DNA from: CAVWCQ01 sp963753545
GTDB taxonomy: Bacteria; Chloroflexota; Anaerolineae; Aggregatilineales; Aggregatilineaceae
DNA length: 64,000 bases
Direction: 5' to 3'
Assembly: GCA_963753545.1 (NCBI GenBank)
Contig: CAVWCQ010000008.1
Location: 2,542,001-2,606,000 of the forward strand
Shown here in pieces: positions 47,646 to 57,707 of this stretch. Made by a program: the position numbers and the translations under genes. Position 1 is the stretch's first letter. Every line of letters begins with the position of its first letter. The notes below the pieces were generated by a model. The model was not told the DNA's origin and ran no database searches. It saw only the letters and a list, made by a program, of their open reading frames with translations.

Positions 47646-48872
47646 ATGACGATTGCACAAAATCAACAACCGCCATCCGCGACGCCTGACAGTGAGGTTT
47701 GGCAGAAACTAACCGAAAAAGGCGAAAGCCAGGGATATGTCACCTATGATGACATCCTGGCACTGCTGCCTGCTGTCGAACACAATATTGACCTGCTCGA
47801 AGAACTGCTCGAAGCCCTGGCTACTGCGGGGCTGGAGGTTCTTCCGTCCCCCCCTGCCGAGGCACCGGAAGAAGGCGACGAGGAGATCATTGAAGAGCCG
47901 GAGGCGCTGCGTTTTGGGGATCTGATGCAGGACGCAGGCTACCAGCAGGCGCTGGACACGGATGACGTCGTGGGCCTATACTTGAAAGAAGCTGGGCGCG
48001 TCCCCCTGCTCACGGCAGACGAAGAGGTCTCCCTGGCAAAGCGGATGGAAGCCGGTAAGCTTGCATCGGACCAACTGCGAGAAAGCCGCCGCTCCCTGTC
48101 CGCTGATGATATTCGCGAACTGGAAACCATGATTGACGATGGCGAAGCGGCTCAGGAACATCTGGTTCGCGCTAACTCGCGGCTGGTGATCAGTGTCGCC
48201 AAAAAATATATTGGGCGCGGCGTGCATTTTCTCGATCTCATCCAGGAAGGCAATATTGGCCTGATTCGCGCGGCGCGGAAGTTTGAGTACCAGCGCGGGC
48301 ACAAGTTCAGCACCTACGCGACGTGGTGGATCCGGCAGGCAGTCAGCCGCGCTGTTGCCGACCAGGGGCGAACGATTCGCGTTCCGGTTCATATGGGCGA
48401 CCAGATCAACCGCCTGCGCCGTGTTTCGACCCGGCTGACACAGGAATTGGGGCGGGAACCATCGACTGAAGAAATGGCTGACGCGATGGAGACTACACCG
48501 GACAAAATTCGCAACCTGATCGAAATATCGCGCCGTCCAATCAGCCTGGAAACGCCCATTGAGGAAGACGCCGATTCGGAATTTGGGGATTTTATCGAAG
48601 ATAAGTCCAGCCCGGAGCCGAACGAAGTTGTTACCCAAAATCTGCTGCGCGAACATCTGGCCCAGGTGTTAGCCCGCCTGCCCGAACGCGAGGCGCACAT
48701 CTTACAGCTTCGCTACGGGCTGTTGGATGGTGAAACACATACGCTGGAGGAAGTTGGCAAGCAGATTGGTGTCACGCGAGAGCGCGTCCGGCAGCTTGAA
48801 GCCCAGGCTCTCAACCGGCTGCGCCACTCGTCGGCGCACCAACTGCTTCAGGATTATTTGCTGGAAGTGTAG
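47646..48872 (+). CDS. rpoD: RNA polymerase principal sigma factor (RpoD/SigA)
   Basis: 408 residues. Region 1.2 DTDDVVGLYLKEAGRVPLL; region 2 ANSRLVISVAKKYIGRG, FLDLIQEGNIGLIRAARKF with 2.4 FSTYATWWIRQAVSRAV; region 3 and region 4 LPEREAHILQLRYGLLDG with HTLEEVGKQIGVTRERVRQLE. Full region 1.2 and 4 place it in group 1 (or 2) sigma-70. The N-terminal 100 residues include an acidic EEGDEEIIEEPE block. ATG at 47646 has no strong Shine-Dalgarno. The presence of other sigma-70 paralogues cannot be judged. Confidence 0.95.
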   Translation: MTIAQNQQPPSATPDSEVWQKLTEKGESQGYVTYDDILALLPAVEHNIDLLEELLEALATAGLEVLPSPPAEAPEEGDEEIIEEPEALRFGDLMQDAGYQQALDTDDVVGLYLKEAGRVPLLTADEEVSLAKRMEAGKLASDQLRESRRSLSADDIRELETMIDDGEAAQEHLVRANSRLVISVAKKYIGRGVHFLDLIQEGNIGLIRAARKFEYQRGHKFSTYATWWIRQAVSRAVADQGRTIRVPVHMGDQINRLRRVSTRLTQELGREPSTEEMADAMETTPDKIRNLIEISRRPISLETPIEEDADSEFGDFIEDKSSPEPNEVVTQNLLREHLAQVLARLPEREAHILQLRYGLLDGETHTLEEVGKQIGVTRERVRQLEAQALNRLRHSSAHQLLQDYLLEV

Positions 48873-48875
48873 CTT

Positions 48876-49664
48876 ATGGTGTCTCAACTGAAACACGTAT
48901 CCTGGGTTCTGCCACTGCTGCTGATCGTGGTGGGTGTTCTGCTGCTGCTCAACAACTTTCTGCTGCTCGATCTCGACCTCGCTGCTTACTGGCCGCTGGT
49001 CCTGATCCTGCTGGCGCTCCAACTGCTTCTGCGGGGCGATATCGCCCTCAATTGGCAGGCGCACACATTCGGCATCACGCGGGGCAGCGTACAGTCCGGT
49101 ACGCTGGAAGTCGAAAGCGGCGAACTGGATGTACAGGTGCGGGTGCTGCACAAGCCGGGCCGCCTGATCGCGGGCCAATATACGGCGCGTTCCCGCCCTG
49201 CCCTGACGGTGCGCAACAACCACGCGACCCTGCGCATGCAGCGCGGGCAGACGTGGTGGCTGTCGTTGGCAGATTGGGATATCGGGTTAGCCCCGGATCT
49301 CCCCTGGGGATTGCTGATCAGCAGTTACCTGGGCAGGCTTGAAGTCGATCTGCGGGGTGTGATGGTTGATCGCGCTTATATTTCCTCCGGATTGGGAAAT
49401 GTCGTGATTGGCTGCCCGAACGGCCCATCCGGCCCCATCTTTGCCCGGTCTATTTTTGGCGATGTGCGGCTCTCGGTGGCAGAAGAGATTCCGGCTCTCA
49501 TCACCGTTAAGAGCGGTCCTTTTGGGCGGGTTCGCTTTGATCCGGCCCGGTTTGAGATGGTTGAGCCAAACGTCTATGTCACTAAACTAACGGACAATAT
49601 CGATAATGCAGTTCCTATCGAGGTGACAGCCAGCACGGTCTTTGGATCGGTCTATATTAGCTGA
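48876..49664 (+). CDS. LiaF/toastrack-like membrane protein
   Basis: 262 residues, 3 nt after rpoD. TM1 about 10-28, TM2 about 35-52, then a beta-helical C-terminal domain (GTLEVESGELDVQVRVL, SYLGRLEVDLRGVMVDRA, GNVVIGCPNG, SIFGDVRLSVAEEI, VFGSVYIS) like LiaF-type cell-envelope stress proteins. A sensing or structural role is plausible. It ends 12 nt inside the convergent histidine kinase. Confidence 0.7.
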   Translation: MVSQLKHVSWVLPLLLIVVGVLLLLNNFLLLDLDLAAYWPLVLILLALQLLLRGDIALNWQAHTFGITRGSVQSGTLEVESGELDVQVRVLHKPGRLIAGQYTARSRPALTVRNNHATLRMQRGQTWWLSLADWDIGLAPDLPWGLLISSYLGRLEVDLRGVMVDRAYISSGLGNVVIGCPNGPSGPIFARSIFGDVRLSVAEEIPALITVKSGPFGRVRFDPARFEMVEPNVYVTKLTDNIDNAVPIEVTASTVFGSVYIS

Positions 49665-52402
49665 GGACCTGCTTTGGGGAGTTCGAAGAAAAACAGGCTG
49701 CCAGCCCCCTCAGTGCTTTGCACGCCGATTTGCCCCTGATGCGCTTCGATAATCTGTTTGCAGATTGCCAGCCCCAATCCCACGCCGTTTGAGCGGCGCG
49801 GGATGCTTTCTACCTGATAATAGCGCTCGAAAATGTGGGGCAGTTTGCCCGCTGGAATCCCAATTCCCGTATCTTCTATTTCAATTCGGACTCGTTCGGC
49901 TGACGGTGATAAGAGGCGGATCGTAATGGTATCGCCCGACGAACTGAACTTGACTGCATTCGTCAGCAGATTATCAAGCACCTGGGCAATGCGATCACTA
50001 TCAGCCATGACCGGGCCGACCGAGGCTTCAATCTCGGTTGAAATCCGAATTCCGGCCTCGTCACTGACGACCCGTATGGCCCGAACAGCCTGCTCGATCA
50101 GATGTTGCAGGTTCACTGATGACACAAGCGGCACTTCGACCGCTGTTTTGTTTACCGCCAAAATGTCATCGACCAGGCGCAGCAGTGCGCGTGACTTGGA
50201 TCGGATAATTTTTAGGCTGGCAGCCTGATCCCCTGTCACATTGCCCAGTTCCTCAGCAAGCAGCAGATCGGAATAACTGGTAATGTAGGTGAGCGGATTG
50301 CGCAGTTCGTGCGAAATGTTCTGCGCCAATTCATCCTTCATCCGCACGGTTTCAGCCAGTTCGTCCAGAGCATGTTGCAAATGGATCGCCCGATCACTTA
50401 ATTCCTGGTAAAGCCCGGCATTCTCCAAAGCCGTTGCGGTTGCGTTGGCGACGATCATCAGCGTGCGCAGTTCCGGCTCAGCATACGTGCCGGGATCAGC
50501 GCTGCCCAGTTCGATCACGCCAGCTACCCGCCGCCCCATAAGGAGCGGGGCCGAAAGCCGAGAAATTACATCATAAATAGAGTCGGATGAGGAACCCGTA
50601 AATATAAGCCGCCGCTGCACGGAACGCCTGCTAATCTGTTCCTGGCTCAAAGCATTATAGGCGTTCAGCAGCCGTTCTTCGTGCGTTTTGATCAGGGCCT
50701 CTGAGACAGAGCGCTTAGCCACGACGACCAGCCGGGGAGGATCACCGCTGACCATCATGCCCCCAATATCAAAAGGGATCGCATCAGCCAGTTTGTTCAT
50801 GACGCTGATCGGGATAGCTTCCTGGTCCAGAGACACCAGCAGTCGTGTAATCTCGTAAAGCGTCCGGGCCTCCCGTTCGCGCCAGTCGATCCGCTCAAAG
50901 AGTTGGGCGTTATCAATCGTGACCGCAACCTGATTGGCAAACGCCAGAAGCAGATCACAGTCGGATTGAGAATACGTGCCGGGGACTGAACTGGCTGCCG
51001 CCAGGACGCCAATAGGATGGCCTCGGCTGACAAGCGGGACACCAAGCCAGGAACGGATAGGCAGCGCCCGGGGCATTTTTTGCCAGAGACGATGTTCATG
51101 TGTATCGAGAATCAGGATCGCCTCTTGAAAGCGAAGAATCTGGTACATCAAAGAAGATTCCTCAGCGAGGCGGCTGATCAGAGGCAGAAGGTTAACACTG
51201 CATCCCTGTTGGTGGGCCAGCCGCAGCTTATCATCTTCGAGCAGGGCGATAAACCCGATGTCAAAGGGAACTAGCTTATTACATTCGATCAGCACCGTCT
51301 CGGAAACGCTGTGCAGATCCAGCATCGAGCTTACCAGGCGAGAAACATGGCTCAATGCTTCTGCCGTCTGGCGCTGGCGCATATTTTCGCTGTAAAGCCG
51401 GGCGTTCTCGACAGATACCGCCAACTGACTCGCCAGCGCTTCCAGGATCGAGATGTCATCATGATCAAAAGCATTCACATGCTCGCTTTGAACATCGATA
51501 ATCCCGATGATACAGTCGTGGTAAATCAGGGGGACGGTTAGCTCGGATCGCGAAGCCTCAAGGCCCTTGCCTGCAACCCAGATATCGTCCTGGCGCGTAT
51601 CGTTGCAGCAATAACTTTTGCTCTGCCGTACAACCCACGGAATAATGCCAGGCATATCGGGTGAAATGCGAAATCGTTCCGCCCCGACGGCCCGGCTGTG
51701 CTGCGCGGCCTCGTACATTTCAATACCCTGCGGCGTGACCAGACCAACCGACACATGATAATAGCCAAACATTTCAGTGAGCCGGTCAGGAATGATGCTT
51801 AAGATCGCCTCCAAATCGTGCAGGGCTGCCATCTCACGACTGATTTCGTTGACCAGCCGCATCTGCTCCGCCATACGCTTGGCCGCTGCCGAAAGCAGCA
51901 TGTCCTCGATAAAGATAGCGGTCTGCGAGGCAACGGCTCCGATCACATCGATCATTTGCGGATACAGGGTTCCGATGTCTGGCGCTTGGGTCATCAGCAA
52001 AATTCCGCCAATACTGCCCGACTGCCCGACAAGTGGAATGCAAACGATAGTCTCGATCTTTTCGGGCAGCAGTTTTTCATCCCCAGCGAGCCGGACAAAG
52101 TCGGGGGGTAACGTGATAGGCGTAACATGCTGCTTTTGCAGCACCAGTTGGGCAATCGCGCTCAGTTCCAGGGCAATACGCCGGCCAACCAGGGATGGAC
52201 TGTCGCAGTTTACTGCCGCCAGTACATCCACATGCTGGTGCTCTTTGTCCAGCAAAAACGCTTCGGCATGATCGAATTGGGTCAGGTCTGCCAGAGTCTC
52301 AATAACCTGCTGGAGTTTTTTCGACACATTAGTTTTCGCGCCAAGAGCGCGACTGATCGCATAGAGGACGTCGTAGCGCCAGTCGGAGGATGAGGAGTCC
52401 AT
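49652..52402 (-). CDS. Multi-GAF sensor histidine kinase
   Basis: 916 residues from ATG 52402 (MDSSSSDW; the frame is open farther). No TM helices: a cytoplasmic sensor. Four GAF-like domains can be picked out, around 20-180, 190-350, 370-520 and 540-700 (e.g. TVPLIYHDCIIGIIDVQ, SWLGVPLVSRGHPIGVLA, LSAPLLMGRRVAGVIELG). A HisKA with phosphorylatable His in NISHELRNPLTYI follows, then an HATPase with NLLTNAVKF, IEDTGIGIPAG and NGVGLGLAICKQI. No response regulator is adjacent. The signal is unknown. Confidence 0.9.
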   Translation of the reverse strand: MDSSSSDWRYDVLYAISRALGAKTNVSKKLQQVIETLADLTQFDHAEAFLLDKEHQHVDVLAAVNCDSPSLVGRRIALELSAIAQLVLQKQHVTPITLPPDFVRLAGDEKLLPEKIETIVCIPLVGQSGSIGGILLMTQAPDIGTLYPQMIDVIGAVASQTAIFIEDMLLSAAAKRMAEQMRLVNEISREMAALHDLEAILSIIPDRLTEMFGYYHVSVGLVTPQGIEMYEAAQHSRAVGAERFRISPDMPGIIPWVVRQSKSYCCNDTRQDDIWVAGKGLEASRSELTVPLIYHDCIIGIIDVQSEHVNAFDHDDISILEALASQLAVSVENARLYSENMRQRQTAEALSHVSRLVSSMLDLHSVSETVLIECNKLVPFDIGFIALLEDDKLRLAHQQGCSVNLLPLISRLAEESSLMYQILRFQEAILILDTHEHRLWQKMPRALPIRSWLGVPLVSRGHPIGVLAAASSVPGTYSQSDCDLLLAFANQVAVTIDNAQLFERIDWREREARTLYEITRLLVSLDQEAIPISVMNKLADAIPFDIGGMMVSGDPPRLVVVAKRSVSEALIKTHEERLLNAYNALSQEQISRRSVQRRLIFTGSSSDSIYDVISRLSAPLLMGRRVAGVIELGSADPGTYAEPELRTLMIVANATATALENAGLYQELSDRAIHLQHALDELAETVRMKDELAQNISHELRNPLTYITSYSDLLLAEELGNVTGDQAASLKIIRSKSRALLRLVDDILAVNKTAVEVPLVSSVNLQHLIEQAVRAIRVVSDEAGIRISTEIEASVGPVMADSDRIAQVLDNLLTNAVKFSSSGDTITIRLLSPSAERVRIEIEDTGIGIPAGKLPHIFERYYQVESIPRRSNGVGLGLAICKQIIEAHQGQIGVQSTEGAGSLFFFELPKAGPQLI

Positions 52403-52472
52403 AGAATTTGCAGCCTGAAAAATGAGATTGCGACCAACAAGGTCATTATACGTGGTTTTGAAACGTTGGCCC

Positions 52473-52505
52473 AAAAAAAGCGCACCGCTGAATGGAACGG
52501 TGCGC
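52473..52505 (-). terminator. Intrinsic terminator after the radical SAM gene
   Basis: Perfect 8-bp stem GCGCACCG (52480-52487) / CGGTGCGC (52498-52505) with a 10-nt loop, followed on the minus strand by a run of seven T (52473-52479). It begins 12 nt after the radical SAM stop. Confidence 0.9.
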
Positions 52506-52516
52506 CTCTGCCACAA

Positions 52517-54440
52517 CTACGAAATCGACGTGAGCGGGATGATGTCAGCTTTGCGCCCCCGCTTTGGGGCGACGGGCGGGCATTTCCACGCGTCCGCCGG
52601 AGTTTCACGCCGGGTATCAATAAACTTGGGTAGAATGCCGCAGGCAAAACACTGGTTGCGGCAGTCCTGGCGCGTTTCACCCTCCAGAGACATCAGATAA
52701 TCTTCCGCCATGAACTTCTTCTTGACCGCAATATCAATATGTTCCCAGGGGAACAGTTCATCGATTGAGCGCGGGCGGTGCGTGTAGAAGTCCATGTCCA
52801 GGCCGCAGTCGGCAAGTGCCTGCTGCCACGCCTGATGATTGTGATATTCCTGCCAGGCGTCAAATTTCGTGCCCAGTTCCCAGGCGCGCCGGATGACAGC
52901 CCCCAGGCGGCGATCCCCCCGGCTGAGGAAAGCTTCGAGCATCGTTTCTTCTGGCCTGTTCCAACGCAGATTCAGGCCGTGCCGGCGCAGGCCATTTTTG
53001 AGCAGACTCTGCTTGGCGCGAATTTGTTCCAACGTGTCGAGAGGTACCCACTGGAACGGTGTGTGCGGCTTGGGCACAAACGTACTGACGCCCACATTAA
53101 CCGTTGCTTTATTGCCGTGAATTTTCCGCCCCTCGGCCAGCACTGCCTTTGCCAGATCGATAATCGCCTGCACGTCTTCCAGTGTTTCACTGGGATGGCC
53201 GATCATAAAATACAGTTTGATCGTTAGCCAGCCGCGTGAATAGACCTCGCGGGCAGTGGTCAAAAGCTGTTCATCGGAGACCGTTTTGTTGATGATATCG
53301 CGCATGCGCTCTGTGGCTGCTTCCGGGGCAAAGGTAAAGCCGCTGCGCCGTGTGTCTTGCAAGGCGTCCATCAGATCGACGCTGACCGTCTCGATGCGCA
53401 GACTGGGCAGGCCAACGCTGATGCTCTGCCCGGCAAACTGTTTGCTGATTGCCTGCACCAGGTCTTTCACATGGGTATAGTCCGACGACGACAGACTGAG
53501 CAAACCCAGTTCTTCAAAACCCGTGTTCCGCACAATGTCGAGAGCAGCTTGCAGCACTTCTTCTACCGGGCGCTCGCGCACCGGGCGCGTCACCATCCCC
53601 GCATGGCAAAAACGGCAGCCCCGCGTGCAGCCGCGCATGATCTCAATCGGAGCGCGGTTGTGAACGGTATCGACATGCGGGACCAAAAAACGAGTGAATG
53701 GCTTGGGCAGCACCGGGACAATGCGCTTGCGCACAATGGGCGGCACGCCTTCCGTGTTGGCCGAAATACCTGCAATAGTCCCGTCGGGGTGGTAAGCTAC
53801 ATCGTAAAAGCGGGGCACATAGACGCCCTCGATCTGGGCCAGGGCACGCATTTGAACCTCACGCGGCTGCCCACGCAGGTCTTGCAGCGCCCGGCAAATA
53901 TCCAGGATAACTTCTTCACCCTCCCCGATCACAAAGGCGTCAATAAAGTCAGACATCGGTTCCGGGTTATAACAGGCATGTCCGCCAGCGATGACCACTG
54001 GGAAAGATTTCATCACGCTCGGCTGCCACAAGCGGCATGCCTGCCAGGTCGAGCATCGTCAGGACATTGGTATACAACTGTTCATACGGCAGGCTGATGG
54101 CAAACAGGTCAAAGTCCGCAATGCTCCGCTTTGATTCCAAACCGTAAAGCGGCACATTGGCACGCCGCAGCGCCGCTTCCATATCCGTCCAGGGGGTGAA
54201 TACACGATCCGCGAACAGATCCGGCTGGTCGTTGATCGCGCCATAGAGGATCATCCAGCCGAGGTTGGACATGCCGAGGTCATAGAGATCGGGAAAAGCG
54301 AGTACCGCGTGAAAGGTTGTCTCGTCCCAATCTTTGGCGATACTGTTAAACTCGCCGCCAATGTACCGGGCCGGTTTTTCTACTGTCGGCAAAATGCGGT
54401 CAAGTCTGGATGCAATGTCTTGGGGAGTGTGCCTGATCAT
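52517..54440 (-). CDS. B12-binding/radical SAM protein, TIGR03960-like (one frame break)
   Basis: About 640 residues. First frame: RYIGGEFNSIAKDW, FPDLYDLGMSNLGWMILYG and ESKRSIADFDLFAISLPYE, as expected for the N-terminal domain. A shift near 54015 leads to FPVVIAGGHACYNPEP (cobalamin-domain-like), then the radical SAM core with cluster Cys in MRGCTRGCRFCHAG, SLPSLRIETVS and FAPEAATERMR. A C-terminal Cys pair (CRNQCFACG) is also typical. The function of this family is unknown; it often occurs next to a DUF2344 protein, not seen here. Confidence 0.9.
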
Positions 54441-54548
54441 GCGACATCTGCCTCAAATAAAAATAACACGGATTAAGATTATCGCATTATAGCAGACCCA
54501 CCGCATTCGCCCAGGATGAACTTATACCTGAAAAATAGCGTCGAATCG

Positions 54549-56033
54549 CTAAAACCGATCTTGCAGCAGCAACCGTGCGGCAGTTCGGCCCGACAACACG
54601 ACCATGGGCACTCCCCCGCCAGGATGCGCCGTTCCCCCGGCAAAATATAACCCCTGTATGTCGGCAGCGCGGTTGTGAGGGCGGCGAAACGCGGCAAAAC
54701 GGCTGTTGGAGGACGTGCCATAAAGCGCGCCGCGCCGTGCCCCCGTGACACGCTCCAGATCGAGTGGCGTGATCACTTGCTCCGCGCGGATCTGTGCTCG
54801 AATATCGAAGCCAAAGGTGGCTAGCTGCTCAAGCACCCGATCACGGTAAGCAGAGGCGTTGGAGGACCAATCCCAGTTTGGGCCGAGAGGGGGCGCGTTA
54901 GTCAACACAAACCAGTTTTCGCATCCAACCGGGGCGTGATCGGGATCTTCCTTGGAGGTAATAGTTAAGTAGACCGTCGGTGCGTCAGGCGGAATACCCT
55001 GGCGGAAAATATTGTCAAACTCACGGGGATAATTGGAAGAGAAAAAAATATTATGGTGGGCCAGCTCAGGATGAGTTCCTTCTACACCGAGCAGCAGGAC
55101 AAAGCCGGAGCAAGACGCTTCTAACTCCATTAAACGGGATGCGCGACGTCTTGTGGCGGCTGTGGATGGCAAAAGCTGCTGGTAGGCTGTAGCGACATCG
55201 ACATTCGCGATCACGGCTTGCGCGGGCAGCGTCGATCCATCCTCCATCGTTACAGCAGAAACCTTCCCTGCCTGCACATCAATCGAGCGCACGCGGCATC
55301 CGGTCCGTATATCCACTCCCAGTTCACTCGCCAGCCGGGAGAGCGCGCGGGCGATCTCGATCACGCCGCCGCGTGGATACCACACCCCGCCATTTAATTC
55401 GACATGGGCAATCACGTTCAACGTAGCGGGTGCTCGGTAGGGACTGGCCCCGACATACGTTGCGAACCGTCCCAAAAGCTGTCGGAGATGTGGCGAATGA
55501 ACAAAATGCTGGATCGCCTGATTCATGGTGCGCAGCCCATCGATCCGCAGCGCATCCAACGGCGAAACCTGTGTCACACTGCGCAAAGAGGGCGGCTGGT
55601 TATAGATGAAGGTAGGCCCGGTGATGCGGTGCAGGCGCGCCGTATAGGCCAGAAAGGATAGATAGCCCTCAATGTCGCGTTCGTCCAGCCGTTCGATCTG
55701 CTCGACCATCCGTGGCAGATCCCGCGTCACATCCAGGATCGTTCCATCACCATAAAACGAGCGTGTCAGCGGATCAACGGGAAGCAGCGCCAGATAATCT
55801 TCCATCTGCCGTCCGGCTGCCGTAAACAGGTCTTCGAAAACATGGCGCATCGTGATCACCGATGGGCCAATATCCCATCGGAAGCCAGCCTCGCGAATCT
55901 CGCCCATTTTGCCGCCGACGCTGGCGTTCTGTTCGAGCAGCGTCACGTGGCGACCAGCCGCAGCCAGATGAATGGCAGCGCTAAGCCCGCCTATCCCTCC
56001 ACCGACAATGATAATATCTTTTTCAGCCATCAA
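54549..56033 (-). CDS. Phytoene-desaturase-family flavoenzyme (CrtI/CrtD-like)
   Basis: 494 residues. FAD fingerprint IIIVGGGIGGLSAAIHLAAAG, then SVGGKMGEIREAGFRWDIGPS and C-terminal GLYFAGGTAHPGGGVPMVV. A carotenoid desaturase, dehydrogenase or ketolase; it is not the same as the CrtI across the divergent promoter and is distinct in sequence. Start at ATG 56030 or TTG 56033; it overlaps the end of kptA by up to 11 nt. The step it performs (for example terminal desaturation or oxygenation) cannot be assigned. Confidence 0.88.
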   Translation of the reverse strand: MMAEKDIIIVGGGIGGLSAAIHLAAAGRHVTLLEQNASVGGKMGEIREAGFRWDIGPSVITMRHVFEDLFTAAGRQMEDYLALLPVDPLTRSFYGDGTILDVTRDLPRMVEQIERLDERDIEGYLSFLAYTARLHRITGPTFIYNQPPSLRSVTQVSPLDALRIDGLRTMNQAIQHFVHSPHLRQLLGRFATYVGASPYRAPATLNVIAHVELNGGVWYPRGGVIEIARALSRLASELGVDIRTGCRVRSIDVQAGKVSAVTMEDGSTLPAQAVIANVDVATAYQQLLPSTAATRRRASRLMELEASCSGFVLLLGVEGTHPELAHHNIFFSSNYPREFDNIFRQGIPPDAPTVYLTITSKEDPDHAPVGCENWFVLTNAPPLGPNWDWSSNASAYRDRVLEQLATFGFDIRAQIRAEQVITPLDLERVTGARRGALYGTSSNSRFAAFRRPHNRAADIQGLYFAGGTAHPGGGVPMVVLSGRTAARLLLQDRF

Positions 56034-56574
56034 TCATCTCCACAAATTGGGGTGGGATGGCATCCGAAAGCCAGATGTCCTCGTTTCCCAGGTAAAAGCC
56101 AATGCCCGTCCGGTGTGCATCCAGGGCGCGAACTTTCAATAGTACCGGGTGGGCGGATTTCCGATACCCAACAAGGCGCGCCGTTGCCAGATCGGTGGAA
56201 TGGTGAACGTACTGCCGGGCCATCGGTTTGAGACCTTCGGCGATAATAATCTTGGCCGATCCCGGATCCGTCCCGTGGTAGAGAGTTTCCGGCGGTTCGG
56301 CGGGTGTCTTCTCAATTCTGTCTGCCACGCTGTGACCGTACAACGCTCGAATCCGGTCTTCACGGATCTCGTAACGCTGTTTGCTGGCAGCCTTCATCAT
56401 GGCAACCAGATCATCCTGGCACAGATTCCGCCATTCTCGGCGGCGGGAACGCAGTGCAGCCAACAAATTGTCCACGTCTACCCAGCCTTCGCTGTCCAGT
56501 TCCAGGCCAAACGCTTCTGGATGGTGGCGCAATGCAACCGAAATCGTTTTGCTCAATTTGGTGAAATCGCTCAT
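56023..56574 (-). CDS. kptA: RNA 2'-phosphotransferase (Tpt1/KptA)
   Basis: 183 residues. Removes a 2'-phosphate from RNA with NAD+. SKTISVALRHHPEAFGLELD and GWVDVDNLL at the N-terminus, RIRALYGHSV, LYHGTDPGS and YVHHSTDLATA carry the conserved Arg/His residues. In bacteria the natural target is unclear, since most lack the tRNA ligase pathway that makes 2'-phosphates. It lies between lycopene cyclase and a desaturase and overlaps the latter, so it is likely transcribed with carotenoid genes, an odd pairing. Confidence 0.92.
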   Translation of the reverse strand: MSDFTKLSKTISVALRHHPEAFGLELDSEGWVDVDNLLAALRSRRREWRNLCQDDLVAMMKAASKQRYEIREDRIRALYGHSVADRIEKTPAEPPETLYHGTDPGSAKIIIAEGLKPMARQYVHHSTDLATARLVGYRKSAHPVLLKVRALDAHRTGIGFYLGNEDIWLSDAIPPQFVEMIDG

Positions 56575-56613
56575 GATGCCTCCCCTGGTGTAGCAAGCTT
56601 ATTTTACACCAAA

Positions 56614-57407
56614 TCATGAGCACTCGTTCCATGCAGCCCACCGGAATCGCTGGAACAGGGAGCACAGTCGATCCCGGCTTTCCTCCGCCAGCAGCAGCAC
56701 GATACCAAACGAAACCATCACATCCACCAGCAAATAAAACAGCAGTTCTTCGACAGGCAGCACGCCGCCGACTATTAAACCCGTTGACTGGGCAGGATCT
56801 CACGACCCATGTTCCGCCATGTATGGCGAACGCATCCAGGATACAGGCGTATGCCGTTGTCGCGAGGACCGAAACAGCCAAAAGTCTGCGCCGCGCCCAA
56901 AGAATATCGGCCCCAAAACAGAGTTGAATCCAGATTGGGGGTAAGCGCCCAGGGCAGCAGCAGCGCGAGATAAGTTCCGGACTTCCAATCCGCCTGCACA
57001 ACCAGGGCAGATAGCAGTAGAAACAGGAGGCCACTCACGAGAGAGACGCGCCTCACTGGGAAATCACCAATTGGCTCAGCCCGAAAATAGCGAACGGCGG
57101 TCATCAAGACGAATCCTGCCAGAAGCGTTTGCACGATAAAAAATGTGTATTCCTCGATGGGCACCCAGCCGATTTTGATTCCCGTGATCAGCGCCGGGTC
57201 ATACCACCACACACCTTCTTTAATCAGGTAGTTATCCCAGGGCGTGGTGTAAATCAGGGCCAAACCAATATGGAGCAGCATGATAAGAGCAAAGCGAGTG
57301 GGCGGAACGTCGAGGGTCACGCCCCGGCGAGCATCAAAAATTGCCCACAACAGCAACCCTATGAGCGGTGGACTCGTAAATATCAGTAGGATAGTGAAAT
57401 AGCTCAC
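56614..57407 (-). CDS. Lycopene cyclase domain protein (CrtYcd-like, two frame breaks)
   Basis: About 264 residues after two one-base shifts (near 56940 and 56800). First half: MLLHIGLALIYTTPWDNYL, EGVWWYDPALI, VPIEEYTFFIVQTLLAG; second half in other frames: ADILWARRRLLAVSV, DAFAIHGGTW and LIVGGVLPVEELLFY. The repeated P-[IV]-E-E motif and the WDNYL/WWYDP segments mark the heterodimer-type beta-cyclases (crtYc and crtYd) here in one chain. GTG start at 57407 follows AGGAGAAC. Cyclises the ends of lycopene or a related carotene. Confidence 0.87.
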
Positions 57408-57707
57408 AGTGTTCTCCTATATAGTGACTTATGTGGCGCAGCCGCTCAGATCGTAACGGTCCGGTCTACGAGGTGACAACGGGTTTTGTTATCAAATCCT
57501 CAGCAATGATTCACCGAACTCTAAGATGGGCAGCTAATCCCTGATTGTGTCGGTCAGTTCAAGCCGAAATTTCTTATTAATTCATAATATTCTTAGCAAT
57601 AATTTACCAAATCCTTATCGAAGCCTGTTTGGGGCCTTTGTCGTAAAGAGTACGGGGTGTTAGCATTGTTTTTAGCATTTCTCGCGAATAAACAGGGCGC
57701 GTACATC
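57408..57707. other. 300-nt divergent carotenoid intergenic region
   Basis: AT-rich gap between lycopene cyclase (minus) and crtI (plus); must carry both promoters. A direct repeat TTAGCATT..TTAGCATT at about 57660-57680 is visible just before crtI. No clear sigma-70 pair was identified with confidence. Confidence 0.5.
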
